This document shows, in pieces, positions 45,126 to 53,335 of a DNA stretch of 64,000 nt. Position 1 is the stretch's first letter. Each line of letters starts with the position of its first letter. The position numbers and the translations under genes are program-made. Source of the DNA: Nannocystis punicea. GTDB taxonomy: Bacteria; Myxococcota_A; Polyangia; Nannocystales; Nannocystaceae. The notes under the pieces were generated by a model. That model was not told the origin of the DNA. It searched no databases and saw nothing but the letters and a program-made list of their open reading frames with translations. Location: the NCBI RefSeq assembly GCF_026965555.1, contig NZ_CP114040.1, positions 992,001-1,056,000 of the forward strand. The letters run 5' to 3'.

Positions 45126-46082
45126 GTGGACGCGCCAAAGTTCGCGCGCGTGGATCTCCGCTCGTTCAAGCTCCATCGGCCCGATCGCCACGTGCGCGCG
45201 GTCGTCGTCGGCGCCCGCGGCGAACAGGGCCGCGACCTCGAAGGCGAGGCCTATTCCCGCGTCGACGCGGTCGCCGAGCCGATGTGGGCGGCGCTCGAGC
45301 GCCACGCGGGCGCCCAGGTCCGCGCCGTCGCGGTCGACGCGTTCGCCCGTCACGCGACCCTGTCGCTGGCCGACCCGGCCCGCCCCGGGCTGCGCCTGTC
45401 GACCGTCGAGTTCGAGGCGTTCATCGACGTGGTCGCCCCGGTGGCCCGGGCGATCCGCGGCGAGCTGTACGTGCGCCCCGTCGACGTCGTCGGCGCCGGG
45501 CCCGGCGAGGCCAGGTTCTGGGACCCACTGTTCGCGGCCGACGCCGGCGGCTGGGAGCTCGGGCGGGCCGCGCCACCGCTGGTCTCCTGGTTCTCGGAAC
45601 ATGTCCCGAAGGGCATGCAGGCGCTGGTCCCCGGCTGCGGCCGCGGCCACGAGGCGCGGCTGCTGGCGGCCCTCGAGGCGACGGTGACTGCCATCGACCT
45701 GGCGCCGACGGCGATCGCGCAGGCGCAGGCGATGACGCCGCCGGGCCTGGCGATCACGTTCGCGGTCCAGGACCTGTTCGCACGCATTGGTCAAAAGCCC
45801 GCGTTCGACCTGGTGGTCGAGCACACCTGCTTCTGCGCGATCGACCCGGCCCGCCGCGACGACTACGTGACCGCGGTGGCCGACTCGCTGCACCCCGGCG
45901 GGATGCTGGTGGGCCTGTTCTACGCCCACGGCCGCCCAGGCGGCCCGCCGTTCACGACCGACCGCGCCGAGGTCGAGCGCCGCTTCTCGCCGCGCTTCGC
46001 CATCGAGCAGCTCGAGGTGGCGCAGGGGTCGACGCTGATCCGCCACCGCCAGGAGCTGTTCGCGGTGATGCGCCGGCGGTGA
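45126..46082 (+). CDS. SAM-dependent methyltransferase, thiopurine-methyltransferase-like
   Basis: About 318 residues. The C-terminal 200 form the TPMT-like fold: FWDPLFAADAGGWELGRAAP, the SAM loop ALVPGCGRGHEARLL, TAIDLAPTAIAQAQ, FDLVVEHTCFCAIDP, and GGMLVGLFYAHGRPGGPPF. The first ~110 residues (VDLRSFKLHRPDRHVRAVVV onwards) are an extra domain I do not recognise. GTG 45126 and GTG 45150 are both possible starts; neither has a strong ribosome site. Divergent from the DUF1338 operon with about 30 bases between, so promoters must overlap coding. Acceptor molecule unknown. Confidence 0.85.
   Translation: MDAPKFARVDLRSFKLHRPDRHVRAVVVGARGEQGRDLEGEAYSRVDAVAEPMWAALERHAGAQVRAVAVDAFARHATLSLADPARPGLRLSTVEFEAFIDVVAPVARAIRGELYVRPVDVVGAGPGEARFWDPLFAADAGGWELGRAAPPLVSWFSEHVPKGMQALVPGCGRGHEARLLAALEATVTAIDLAPTAIAQAQAMTPPGLAITFAVQDLFARIGQKPAFDLVVEHTCFCAIDPARRDDYVTAVADSLHPGGMLVGLFYAHGRPGGPPFTTDRAEVERRFSPRFAIEQLEVAQGSTLIRHRQELFAVMRRR
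45600..45617. repeat. CATGTCCC hairpin inside the methyltransferase gene
   Basis: CATG-T-CCC pairs with GGG-CATG around GAA, with one bulged T, read in frame as HVPKGM just before the SAM-binding loop. Second intragenic copy of the family, 850 bases from the first. Confidence 0.45.
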
Positions 46083-46111
46083 GGCTCACTGCGTTTCACA
46101 AGGGGAGCGAG

Positions 46112-46528
46112 TCAACGATATTCCTCGCCCTTCCGTGCGTATACGGCTTCGGCCTTGGACTTGAGGAGTTGAGCCTTGGCGCGTGATGTTTTCTCGTCTA
46201 GATGGCGGAAATCGACGACAGTGTGCGCTGGATCGGGAACCGGAGTCTCAACCGGGTCTTCAAAAACATTAAGAGCTGCTTCGGTGCAGTCCGAGACCGA
46301 GAACGCCCAAACTCCGACCGATGCCAGGCCCTTCTGCTGCGTGTGCAACTCAAAAGAGGCCGCCGCGGTGGTCTTGGCGGCGCGAGAAACCGATAATAAA
46401 CCTGCATCCTTCGGGGTGGGCTTGAAAGCTTGGCTGGTGGGGCGCCCTTGCTGTATCCAGCTTGGATGCACCTGGCGAAACACTTGCTCTGTAGGATCCG
46501 TGAGTTGAGCACCTGGAATCTTATTCAT
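46112..46528 (-). CDS. Unknown 138-residue protein, second gene of an AT-richer pair
   Basis: Starts MNKIPGAQLTDPTEQVFRQV; the ATG overlaps the stop of the 390-residue gene by four bases, so the two are made together. The first 75 residues (HPSWIQQGRPTSQAFKPTPK, AGLLSVSRAAKTTAAASFEL) look like a compact folded unit, then GVWAFSVSDCTEAALNVFED and PDPAHTVVDFRHL; the tail is helical and Lys-rich. No known family recognised. Codons are more AT-rich than the surroundings, suggesting the pair was acquired by transfer. A toxin/antitoxin or defence-type pairing is possible but not shown. Confidence 0.68.
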   Translation of the reverse strand: MNKIPGAQLTDPTEQVFRQVHPSWIQQGRPTSQAFKPTPKDAGLLSVSRAAKTTAAASFELHTQQKGLASVGVWAFSVSDCTEAALNVFEDPVETPVPDPAHTVVDFRHLDEKTSRAKAQLLKSKAEAVYARKGEEYR

Positions 46529-47697
46529 GGCGTGAATCGACCGACGAACGAAATGAGTCTCTCAATACCGCTGGTGTCGAGAAGGGAAATGTCCTCATCG
46601 CGGTGTGCCCCACTCTTCGTATGTACTCCCACACAAGAGACGCTGTTTGAATCAGCATCGAAGAGCGCGGAAACCTCTGCACCCGGAAATGACCATTCTG
46701 CTTGCACCATCCCTTCAGGAGTCGGGTAGAGGTACGGGCGCTGGAGTCCCCCGGCCTCTGCGCGTTTCAGGGAAGAAGCGAGCCATTCCAGCGAGCGAGG
46801 GGGGATTGGAGCGCCAGAGCCGTCGAACCAGCCTTCGCCAAGATCGGCGAGCTCGGCCAGACGCTTGTCGACATCAAGCTCTTCTCGCAAGTTTTCATCT
46901 TCTGCGAATGTCAGGTCTTTGATGGTGACGAGTCGAACGAGCCGATCCAACGAGTCGAAAGCCCCCGTGCCGGATGCGCGGACGGATAGAACTTCGGTAT
47001 GTACTGCTGCCGTCCGGATTGTCCGGAGCTGTTCTTCGCTCAGTCCATCCAGAGAGCCCGTGATAGTTTGCTCGCCGTCGAGAAGTCCGAAGGTTCGTTT
47101 TTGCGTGTCGAAATGTACGATATGGCCCGTGATCTCTACTGCGTCCTCATATGTGGATTCGCGAAGAAGCACTAACCGCTTCCGAACCTTCTTTGTATAA
47201 ATGGCGGTATTGCTCTTGTCCGGACCCAGGATCTCGATGGATTCATCGTCGCGCAATGTTCGGCCGAAACTGTTGAAATATCGAACCGCCTCGAGAGGAA
47301 AGTTTGCGGGTGCCGGCGTATTTGTGCGCATCGCCTCGATCGTCTTGTTCGCCACGTCGCGGGCTTGCTCGAAGTAATCTGGAGCGCGCGCGTTCAGCAG
47401 AGGAAGCTGCGATGGAACGACCGACAGATTCGGCCTTATGCGGCGCTCCAGGGGAGCAACTGCACTACCCTCACCGATGCTGCGTAGCACGAGATCGAAG
47501 CTCTCTTCGAACCCCTTCGGTACACGCTGTCGTTCAGGGTGGTCGCGGAAGAACAACGCTCGCGCGATCTCCAGCACGAGGTCTCTGTAGGCCGTGAAAT
47601 CGGGCAACACAGACAGAGGGACCGAATGACCCTCAAACCTCGCGCCTTTAAGGACGTGAGTGACAAAGGTCTGCAGATCGGTCTTCGGATCGGCCAT
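46525..47697 (-). CDS. Unknown 390-residue protein, first gene of an AT-richer pair
   Basis: Starts MADPKTDLQTFVTHVLKGAR. The middle has beta-rich sequence (RKRLVLLRESTYEDAVEITG, IVHFDTQKRTFGLLDGEQTI), then a helical, acidic part, and the end carries PYLYPTPEGMVQAEWSFPGA followed by EVSALFDADSNS, a motif style (PYxYPTxxGxVxxEW) that I associate with poorly studied accessory genes but cannot name. No signal peptide or membrane helix. No Shine-Dalgarno is obvious. Coupled by a 4-base overlap to the 138-residue gene; codon use of both differs from flanking genes. Confidence 0.7.
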   Translation of the reverse strand: MADPKTDLQTFVTHVLKGARFEGHSVPLSVLPDFTAYRDLVLEIARALFFRDHPERQRVPKGFEESFDLVLRSIGEGSAVAPLERRIRPNLSVVPSQLPLLNARAPDYFEQARDVANKTIEAMRTNTPAPANFPLEAVRYFNSFGRTLRDDESIEILGPDKSNTAIYTKKVRKRLVLLRESTYEDAVEITGHIVHFDTQKRTFGLLDGEQTITGSLDGLSEEQLRTIRTAAVHTEVLSVRASGTGAFDSLDRLVRLVTIKDLTFAEDENLREELDVDKRLAELADLGEGWFDGSGAPIPPRSLEWLASSLKRAEAGGLQRPYLYPTPEGMVQAEWSFPGAEVSALFDADSNSVSCVGVHTKSGAHRDEDISLLDTSGIERLISFVGRFTP

Positions 47698-47947
47698 GTG
47701 TCGGGAAGCCTGACGATAGCTAACACACAGTTCGAAGGAAAGATTTCTCCTGGAAGGCCGTGAATTAGGCCTCTGCAGCGAACAGATCCGCGATGGGGGA
47801 CAGGCCCCAGAGCTGGCGGCGGCTGGCGCGCATGAGTTGCGTGATTTTTGTCATTAAACTCTGATTTCGGTGCCGAAGGGGCCGCCGGTCACCAACAGCC
47901 GCGACCACTTCAGGTCGCGCGTTGTCGTCGAGCATCGCGGGGTCGAG

Positions 47948-48433
47948 CTAGCGGCCCGCGGCCATGTCGCCGCGCAGGATCATGCAGGTGCTGGCGAGGC
48001 GGGCGACGAGGCTCTGCTTGTCGTCGACGACGTCGCACTCGATGTAGCAGATCGTGCGGGTGCGCTTGACGATCCGCGCGTTGGCGGTGAGCAGCTGATT
48101 CCAAACCGGTTTGAAATAGTTGGCCTTGAGCTCGAGGGTGGTGAACGATTCGCCGCGCTCGAGGATCGAGCCGACGGCGGTGCCCATGGCGAGGTCGGCG
48201 AGGTCGCAGAGGACGCCGCCGTGGAGGGTGCCCATGGGGTTGGCGTGGCGCTCGGGGTCGGCCTGCAATTCGGCGACCGCGGCGCCGTCCTCGGCGCGGA
48301 TCATGCGAATGCCGACGAGGCGGGCGATGGGCGGGTGGGGGAGCTCCCCGGCCATCACCCGCGCGAACCAGTCGCGCGGGTGAATGACCGGGGCGTCGCT
48401 CTTCGGCGGTGGATTGGTGGCAGTCGAAGACAT
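47948..48433 (-). CDS. PaaI-type hotdog thioesterase
   Basis: 161-residue acyl-CoA thioesterase of the hotdog fold. The signature is NPMGTLHGGVLCDLADLAMG, with the HGG loop and the Asp on the central helix, followed by TTLELKANYFKPV and ICYIECDVVDD. It lies 19 bases behind the thiolase gene in the TetR-thiolase-thioesterase transcript. Hydrolysis of CoA esters to spare CoA or release product is the likely role. The N-terminal 20 residues (NPPPKSDAPVIHPRDWFARV) extend beyond the core. Confidence 0.9.
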   Translation of the reverse strand: MSSTATNPPPKSDAPVIHPRDWFARVMAGELPHPPIARLVGIRMIRAEDGAAVAELQADPERHANPMGTLHGGVLCDLADLAMGTAVGSILERGESFTTLELKANYFKPVWNQLLTANARIVKRTRTICYIECDVVDDKQSLVARLASTCMILRGDMAAGR

Positions 48434-48452
48434 GACTGGAGCTCCTGCGGTT

Positions 48453-49688
<1,236 letters not shown>

Positions 49689-49706
49689 GATTCATGTCCT
49701 CCGGGA

Positions 49707-50288
49707 CTAATCGTTGGTGAACGCCTGGCGCGCGAAGTCGCGGCAGGCCTTGAGGATCTCGTCGGAAGTGGGAGTGCCCTTGAGGGCGCGCGCGAGGCTG
49801 AGGCCGCCGACCATCAGGGCGAGCAATGCGAGCGCGCGCTGGCGATTGGGGGCGGTGTCGTCGGCGATGCATTCGGCGAGGGCGTCGGCGTAGTCGCCGA
49901 GCTCGTGGGCCAGGGCCTCGCGCACCGGTTCGCCGGCCTGCGCCACGTCGGCGACCACGGCCGGGAGCGGGCAGCCCTCGCAGGGGTTGTCTCGGTGGCT
50001 GCGCGAGAGGTAGCGGCGGACCACGAAGGAGACCGCCTCGACGCCGCGCAGCTTGCCGGCGCCGGCGACCATGCCGCCCCACAGCTCGCGCAGCGACTGC
50101 CGCAGCGAGGCGGACACCAGCGCCTCCTTGGATTCGAAGTGAGCGTAGAAGCCGCCGACCGTGAGGCCGGCGCCCTTCATCACCTCGGCCACGCTGGCGC
50201 CGCCGATGCCGCGCTCGCGCAGCAGGCGGGTCGCCGAGGCGAGGATGTCTTGCCGGGTGCGCTCTTTCTGTTCGGTTCGGACGGTCAC
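49707..50288 (-). CDS. TetR-family regulator (YxaF/LmrA-like C-terminus)
   Basis: 193-residue repressor. The helix-turn-helix spans about 10-52: TRQDILASATRLLRERGIGG, ASVAEVMKGAGLTVGGFYAH, FESKEALV. The C-terminal part has RDNPCEGCPLPAVVADVAQA, the GCP(L/I) signature of YxaF-type TetR proteins, with two Cys three apart. GTG 50288 is chosen because GAGGAGG lies exactly six bases upstream; the frame extends to 50354 over the promoter. First gene of the operon with thiolase and thioesterase, so it probably autoregulates. Confidence 0.93.
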   Translation of the reverse strand: MTVRTEQKERTRQDILASATRLLRERGIGGASVAEVMKGAGLTVGGFYAHFESKEALVSASLRQSLRELWGGMVAGAGKLRGVEAVSFVVRRYLSRSHRDNPCEGCPLPAVVADVAQAGEPVREALAHELGDYADALAECIADDTAPNRQRALALLALMVGGLSLARALKGTPTSDEILKACRDFARQAFTND

Positions 50289-50325
50289 GGCGGGCCTCCT
50301 CGCGGACGGTTGGGATGACGCCTGT

Positions 50326-50354
50326 AATATGATGAGTGTCATTCGAGATGTCAA
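50326..50354 (-). promoter_or_regulatory. Promoter and operator of the TetR-thiolase-thioesterase operon
   Basis: On the minus strand a perfect TTGACA (50354-50349) and CATATT (50331-50326) are 17 bases apart, giving a start about 30 bases before GTG 50288. ATGACACTCAT, a 4+4 inverted repeat with a 3-base centre (50342-50332), fills the spacer next to the -10 box and is a likely TetR operator. Confidence 0.6.
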
Positions 50355-50466
50355 GCGGGGGCAGCGCCAGGGCCGCCTGCGCGGGGATGCGCATGTAGGC
50401 GCGGGGTGTACTCGGAGGGACCCCCACGGCGTGCGGGGTGGTGACGGATCACGGGGGCGCGAGGCG

Positions 50467-50527
50467 GTTTCGTCACGAAGTGGGGGTGATGCGATTGGCT
50501 TGCCGCGTGGGTCTCATCGCATAGAAC
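50467..50527 (+). promoter_or_regulatory. Conserved upstream block of Kazal lipoprotein 1
   Basis: GTTTCGTCACG at 50467-50477 and CTCATCGCATAGAAC at 50513-50527. The same two words with the same 46-base spacing stand before the paralogous gene at 51840. Likely a shared regulatory site or promoter. Confidence 0.5.
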
Positions 50528-50545
50528 CTGCGAGGTCCGCTCGTC

Positions 50546-51511
50546 ATGCGCGTCGCGTCCGGGATGTTCTGCGTGCTCTTGTCGCTGTCGGCGTGCGGTC
50601 GGCTGGCGCCGCCGAAGGGCAGCGCCGGGGTCGAGGAGGGCGCGGCGAGCGCTGCCGATCCGGAGTCCTTCTATCGCGTCACGCGTCGTGACGAGCGGGA
50701 GTGCGAGGGGCTCGTGTGCGGCGGCTTCTCCGCCCGGCGCGTCGATCATGACACTGCAATATGTGGGGACGGATCGCGGCGGCGGGAGTGCCCGGTCGGC
50801 GTGATCGATCTGTCGGCGCTCGGCCTGGATGTCGGGCGCGAGCAGGAGCTGCGCGATGCAGTGGAGGACGGGCGGGCGCTGGTCCGCGGCACGCTGTCGC
50901 GGCCCGGCGCGCTGCTCGTCAGCGAGGGGTGGCTCGGTCGCACGGGGGCCGAGCCGAACGGCGCTTTCTATCGCCTCAACGGGATCTACGCCGGCTGCGA
51001 GGGCGAGCCGTGCCCGCTGGCGCACGCGTATCGGCTCAATGCCGGGTGGGACATGGTGATCGCGGGGCTCGACCTCGCGGGCACGGGGGTTTCGCCGGCC
51101 CTCGAGGAGCTGACCCGGCGGGCGATGCACGGCACGCCCGACGGGGTATTGGTGGCAGGGACGACGCGGTTCGTCCGCGGGCCCAACGGCAGCATGCAGG
51201 AATTGGTGGCCAGCGAGATCTACGCGCGGGCGATCCCCGCGGGCGGAGTCGCGTGCGCGGGGGGCATGTGCGCGCCGGGAGAGTTTTGTCAGACGCCGCC
51301 CGGGCAGTGCGACGCGATCGACCGCGGCACCTGCAGCGGTGCGAGCGGCCTGCACACCGTGGAGTTCGCGCCGGTGTGCGGCTGCGACGGCAAGACCTAC
51401 TCGAACGACGGGGCGCGCTGGCTCGGACGCACGGGGCGGGCCCACGAGGGCGCGTGCAAGGCTCCGCCGCCGGCGAAGCCCATCACGCGGCGCGGGTCGA
51501 GCGCATCGTGA
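50546..51511 (+). CDS. Kazal-domain lipoprotein (paralogue 1)
   Basis: 321 residues. Signal with lipobox LSAC, then a domain starting SFYRVTRRDERECEGLVCGG, which I believe is DUF6748 (an uncharacterised domain of myxobacterial lipoproteins), then GGMCAPGEFCQTPPGQC and a C-terminal Kazal-like unit FAPVCGCDGKTYSNDGARW. Kazal domains inhibit serine proteases; here one conserved Cys is replaced (SNDGA instead of GNDCA in paralogue 2), so a disulphide is lost and inhibition may be weak. ATG 50546. Tandem duplicate of the gene at 51840, sharing its upstream block. Confidence 0.86.
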   Translation: MRVASGMFCVLLSLSACGRLAPPKGSAGVEEGAASAADPESFYRVTRRDERECEGLVCGGFSARRVDHDTAICGDGSRRRECPVGVIDLSALGLDVGREQELRDAVEDGRALVRGTLSRPGALLVSEGWLGRTGAEPNGAFYRLNGIYAGCEGEPCPLAHAYRLNAGWDMVIAGLDLAGTGVSPALEELTRRAMHGTPDGVLVAGTTRFVRGPNGSMQELVASEIYARAIPAGGVACAGGMCAPGEFCQTPPGQCDAIDRGTCSGASGLHTVEFAPVCGCDGKTYSNDGARWLGRTGRAHEGACKAPPPAKPITRRGSSAS

Positions 51512-51526
51512 TGCCCTGAGTTGATG

Positions 51527-51550
51527 GGACATGTTCTATGGGACATGTCC
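51527..51550. terminator. GGACATGT / ACATGTCC hairpin behind Kazal gene 1
   Basis: Eight perfect pairs around an 8-base loop, 16 bases past the stop codon. Family member; probable 3'-end element. Confidence 0.5.
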
Positions 51551-51622
51551 TTGGGAGTCGAAGCGAGGCCGGCGGCGGGCGCGGGCTCGGACGTCCCGAG
51601 CGGCCTCGTGGGACATTCGCGT

Positions 51623-51644
51623 GACATGTTTGTGAGGACATGTC
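51623..51644. repeat. GACATGT / ACATGTC hairpin
   Basis: Seven perfect pairs around an 8-base loop, second copy in the gap between the Kazal genes. Confidence 0.5.
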
Positions 51645-51746
51645 GCCGCGGTCACGCGTCCGGGGGCGGCGATGTGGGGGCCGCGGCGCCGCGGGTGGGG
51701 GGGGTGCGTCGGGCAGCGGGGCGACGGATCGCGCCGCCGATGGGTT

Positions 51747-51807
51747 GTTTCGTCACGGACGGGCGGCGCGCCGGGGCTATTGCATCACGGGACTCATGGC
51801 ATAGAAC
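51747..51807 (+). promoter_or_regulatory. Conserved upstream block of Kazal lipoprotein 2
   Basis: GTTTCGTCACG at 51747-51757 and CTCATGGCATAGAAC at 51793-51807, the same words and spacing as before paralogue 1. Confidence 0.5.
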
Positions 51808-51839
51808 TCCCGCGCCTCGGACCGGGGCCATTCATCACC

Positions 51840-52820
51840 ATGCGCATTTCATCGTTTGTCTTGTTCGCCTGTGCTTCTGTTTTGTCGCTCTCGCCGGCTT
51901 GCGACAGCCCCCCGCCGAAGAATCCCGAGCCGGAAGAGGACCACGATCAGAGCGGGCCCAGCGCCGCCGATCAGGAGACGTTCTACGTGGTGACCCGTCG
52001 TGACGTCCGCAAGTGCGCGGCGCCGGCCTGCGGCGGCTTCTACGTCCAGCGCGTCAATCAGGACAGCACCACCTGCGCGGATGGCAAGTCGGACAAGGAG
52101 TGCTATGTCGGCACCGTCGATCTGGCGGCGCTGAAGCTCGACGCGAACGGCCAGAACGCGTTCCTCGCGGCGTTCGCCGACGGGCACGCGCTCGTCCGCG
52201 GGACGATCGGGCGCGAGGCAGATCCGAATTTCGCCGATGTCGGGGTGCTTCAGGCCAGCGAGGGCTGGACGGGGCGCGCGGGGACGCAGCCGAAGGGGCA
52301 CTTTTATCGCCTGCGCGGCATTCATGCCAAGTGCTCCGGCCTGCCGTGCCCGTCGGCGCACGCGCTCCGGCTCAACACCGGGTGGGACGCGCTGGTCGCA
52401 AGCGTCGACCTCGCGGCCAGCGGGGCGCCGCAGGAGGCCCAGGACGCCGCCAGCCAGGCGATGTACGAGACGCCCGAGGGCATCCTCGCCGCGGCCACGC
52501 CGTCGGAGGTGAGCGGGCCCAACGGGACGATGAAGGCGCTGGTGAGCAGTGAGTTCTACACCCGCGCGGGCGCGGCGGCCCCGGCTCCGAACCCCGAGTG
52601 CGGGGGGATCCGCGGGCTCTCGTGCGGCGAGGGCCAGTTCTGCGACCCCAGCCAGTGCGGCGGCGCGGACATCGGCGGGACCTGCCGGCAAAAGCCGGAG
52701 GCGTGCACGTTCGAGTACAGCCCGGTGTGCGGCTGCGACGGCAAGACCTACGGCAACGACTGCGCGCGCCTGTCGGCCGGGGTCGGCCTCGCGCACCCGG
52801 GCGAGTGCGAGAAGAAGTGA
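51840..52820 (+). CDS. Kazal-domain lipoprotein (paralogue 2)
   Basis: 326 residues, tandem duplicate of the gene at 50546. Signal with lipobox SPAC, Pro/Glu/Asp linker, DUF6748-like domain (TFYVVTRRDVRKCAAPACGG, GTVDLAALKLDANGQ, LRLNTGWDALVASVDLAASG), a Cys-rich link (GGIRGLSCGEGQFCDPSQC) and a complete Kazal unit CTFEYSPVCGCDGKTYGNDC with all expected cysteines. Likely a surface-anchored serine-protease inhibitor, perhaps guarding the cell from its own or prey proteases; target unknown. Its stop is followed at once by the 80-base tandem hairpin array. Confidence 0.88.
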   Translation: MRISSFVLFACASVLSLSPACDSPPPKNPEPEEDHDQSGPSAADQETFYVVTRRDVRKCAAPACGGFYVQRVNQDSTTCADGKSDKECYVGTVDLAALKLDANGQNAFLAAFADGHALVRGTIGREADPNFADVGVLQASEGWTGRAGTQPKGHFYRLRGIHAKCSGLPCPSAHALRLNTGWDALVASVDLAASGAPQEAQDAASQAMYETPEGILAAATPSEVSGPNGTMKALVSSEFYTRAGAAAPAPNPECGGIRGLSCGEGQFCDPSQCGGADIGGTCRQKPEACTFEYSPVCGCDGKTYGNDCARLSAGVGLAHPGECEKK

Positions 52821-52822
52821 GC

Positions 52823-53190
52823 TGTCCGAACGGACAGGCGATCTCGCGGGCGCTCGCGCACGGCGGTGAGGTGGCCGAATCGGCGGCGCGGCGCTCGGGA
52901 GAGATGTCCGAAAGGACAGGAACTCACGAGCGCTCGCGCACGGCGGTGAGGTGGGCGAATCGGCGGGGCGGCGCTCGGGAGAGATGTCCGAAGGGACAGG
53001 AACTCACGAGCGCTCGCGCACGGCGGTGAGGTGGGCGAATCGGTGGGGCGGCGCTCGGGAGAGATGTCCGAAAGGATAGGTATTCGCGGGCGTTTGTGCA
53101 CAGCGATGAGGTGGGCGAATCGGCGGCACGGCGCTCGGAGAAGATGTCCGAAGGGACAGGCTCTCGCGGGCCGCGAACGGCGGTGAGTCG
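52823..53190. repeat. Five tandem 80-base repeats, each with a TGTCC-GNAN-GGACA hairpin
   Basis: TGTCCGA recurs at 52823, 52905, 52985, 53065 and 53145 (first period 82, then 80 each). Every unit opens with a TGTCC/GGACA-type stem closing a four-base loop (GAAC, GAAA, GAAG, GAAA, GAAG; the fourth stem has one A for C) and continues with the shared GGCGGTGAGGTGGGCGAATC block. Units are contiguous with no variable spacers, so this is not a CRISPR array. Confidence 0.9.
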
Positions 53191-53312
53191 GCGTGCGTCC
53201 GAATCAGCGGGGGTGCGCGCAATCGCGTTCGTGCTCGCCCAGGTCCATCGAGCATGCCCTTCGAGACATGCTGACGCCGAGGCGCGGAGCTGCGCGCGAG
53301 GATGCCCGTGAT

Positions 53313-53334
53313 GACATGTCGGAAGGGACATGTC
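53313..53334. terminator. GACATGTC-GGAAGG-GACATGTC hairpin behind the amidohydrolase gene
   Basis: Eight perfect pairs around a 6-base loop, one base past the stop codon at 53336 (minus strand). Family member. Confidence 0.55.
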
Positions 53335-53335
53335 C

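Larger units (their letters stand above)
51512..51839. other. Gap between the two Kazal genes
   Basis: About 330 bases holding two CATGTCC-family hairpins (51527-51550 and 51623-51644) near its start and the conserved upstream block (51747-51807) at its end. No gene. Confidence 0.6.

Noticed and set aside
47763..47947. Mobile-element scrap in the gap before the thioesterase gene end
   Set aside because: A short frame MRASRRQLWGLSPIADLFAA on the minus strand looked familiar, but it is too short and I could not tie it to any family.
52823..53190. CRISPR array
   Set aside because: Units are contiguous and alike over all 80 bases; there are no unique spacers and no cas genes in the window.
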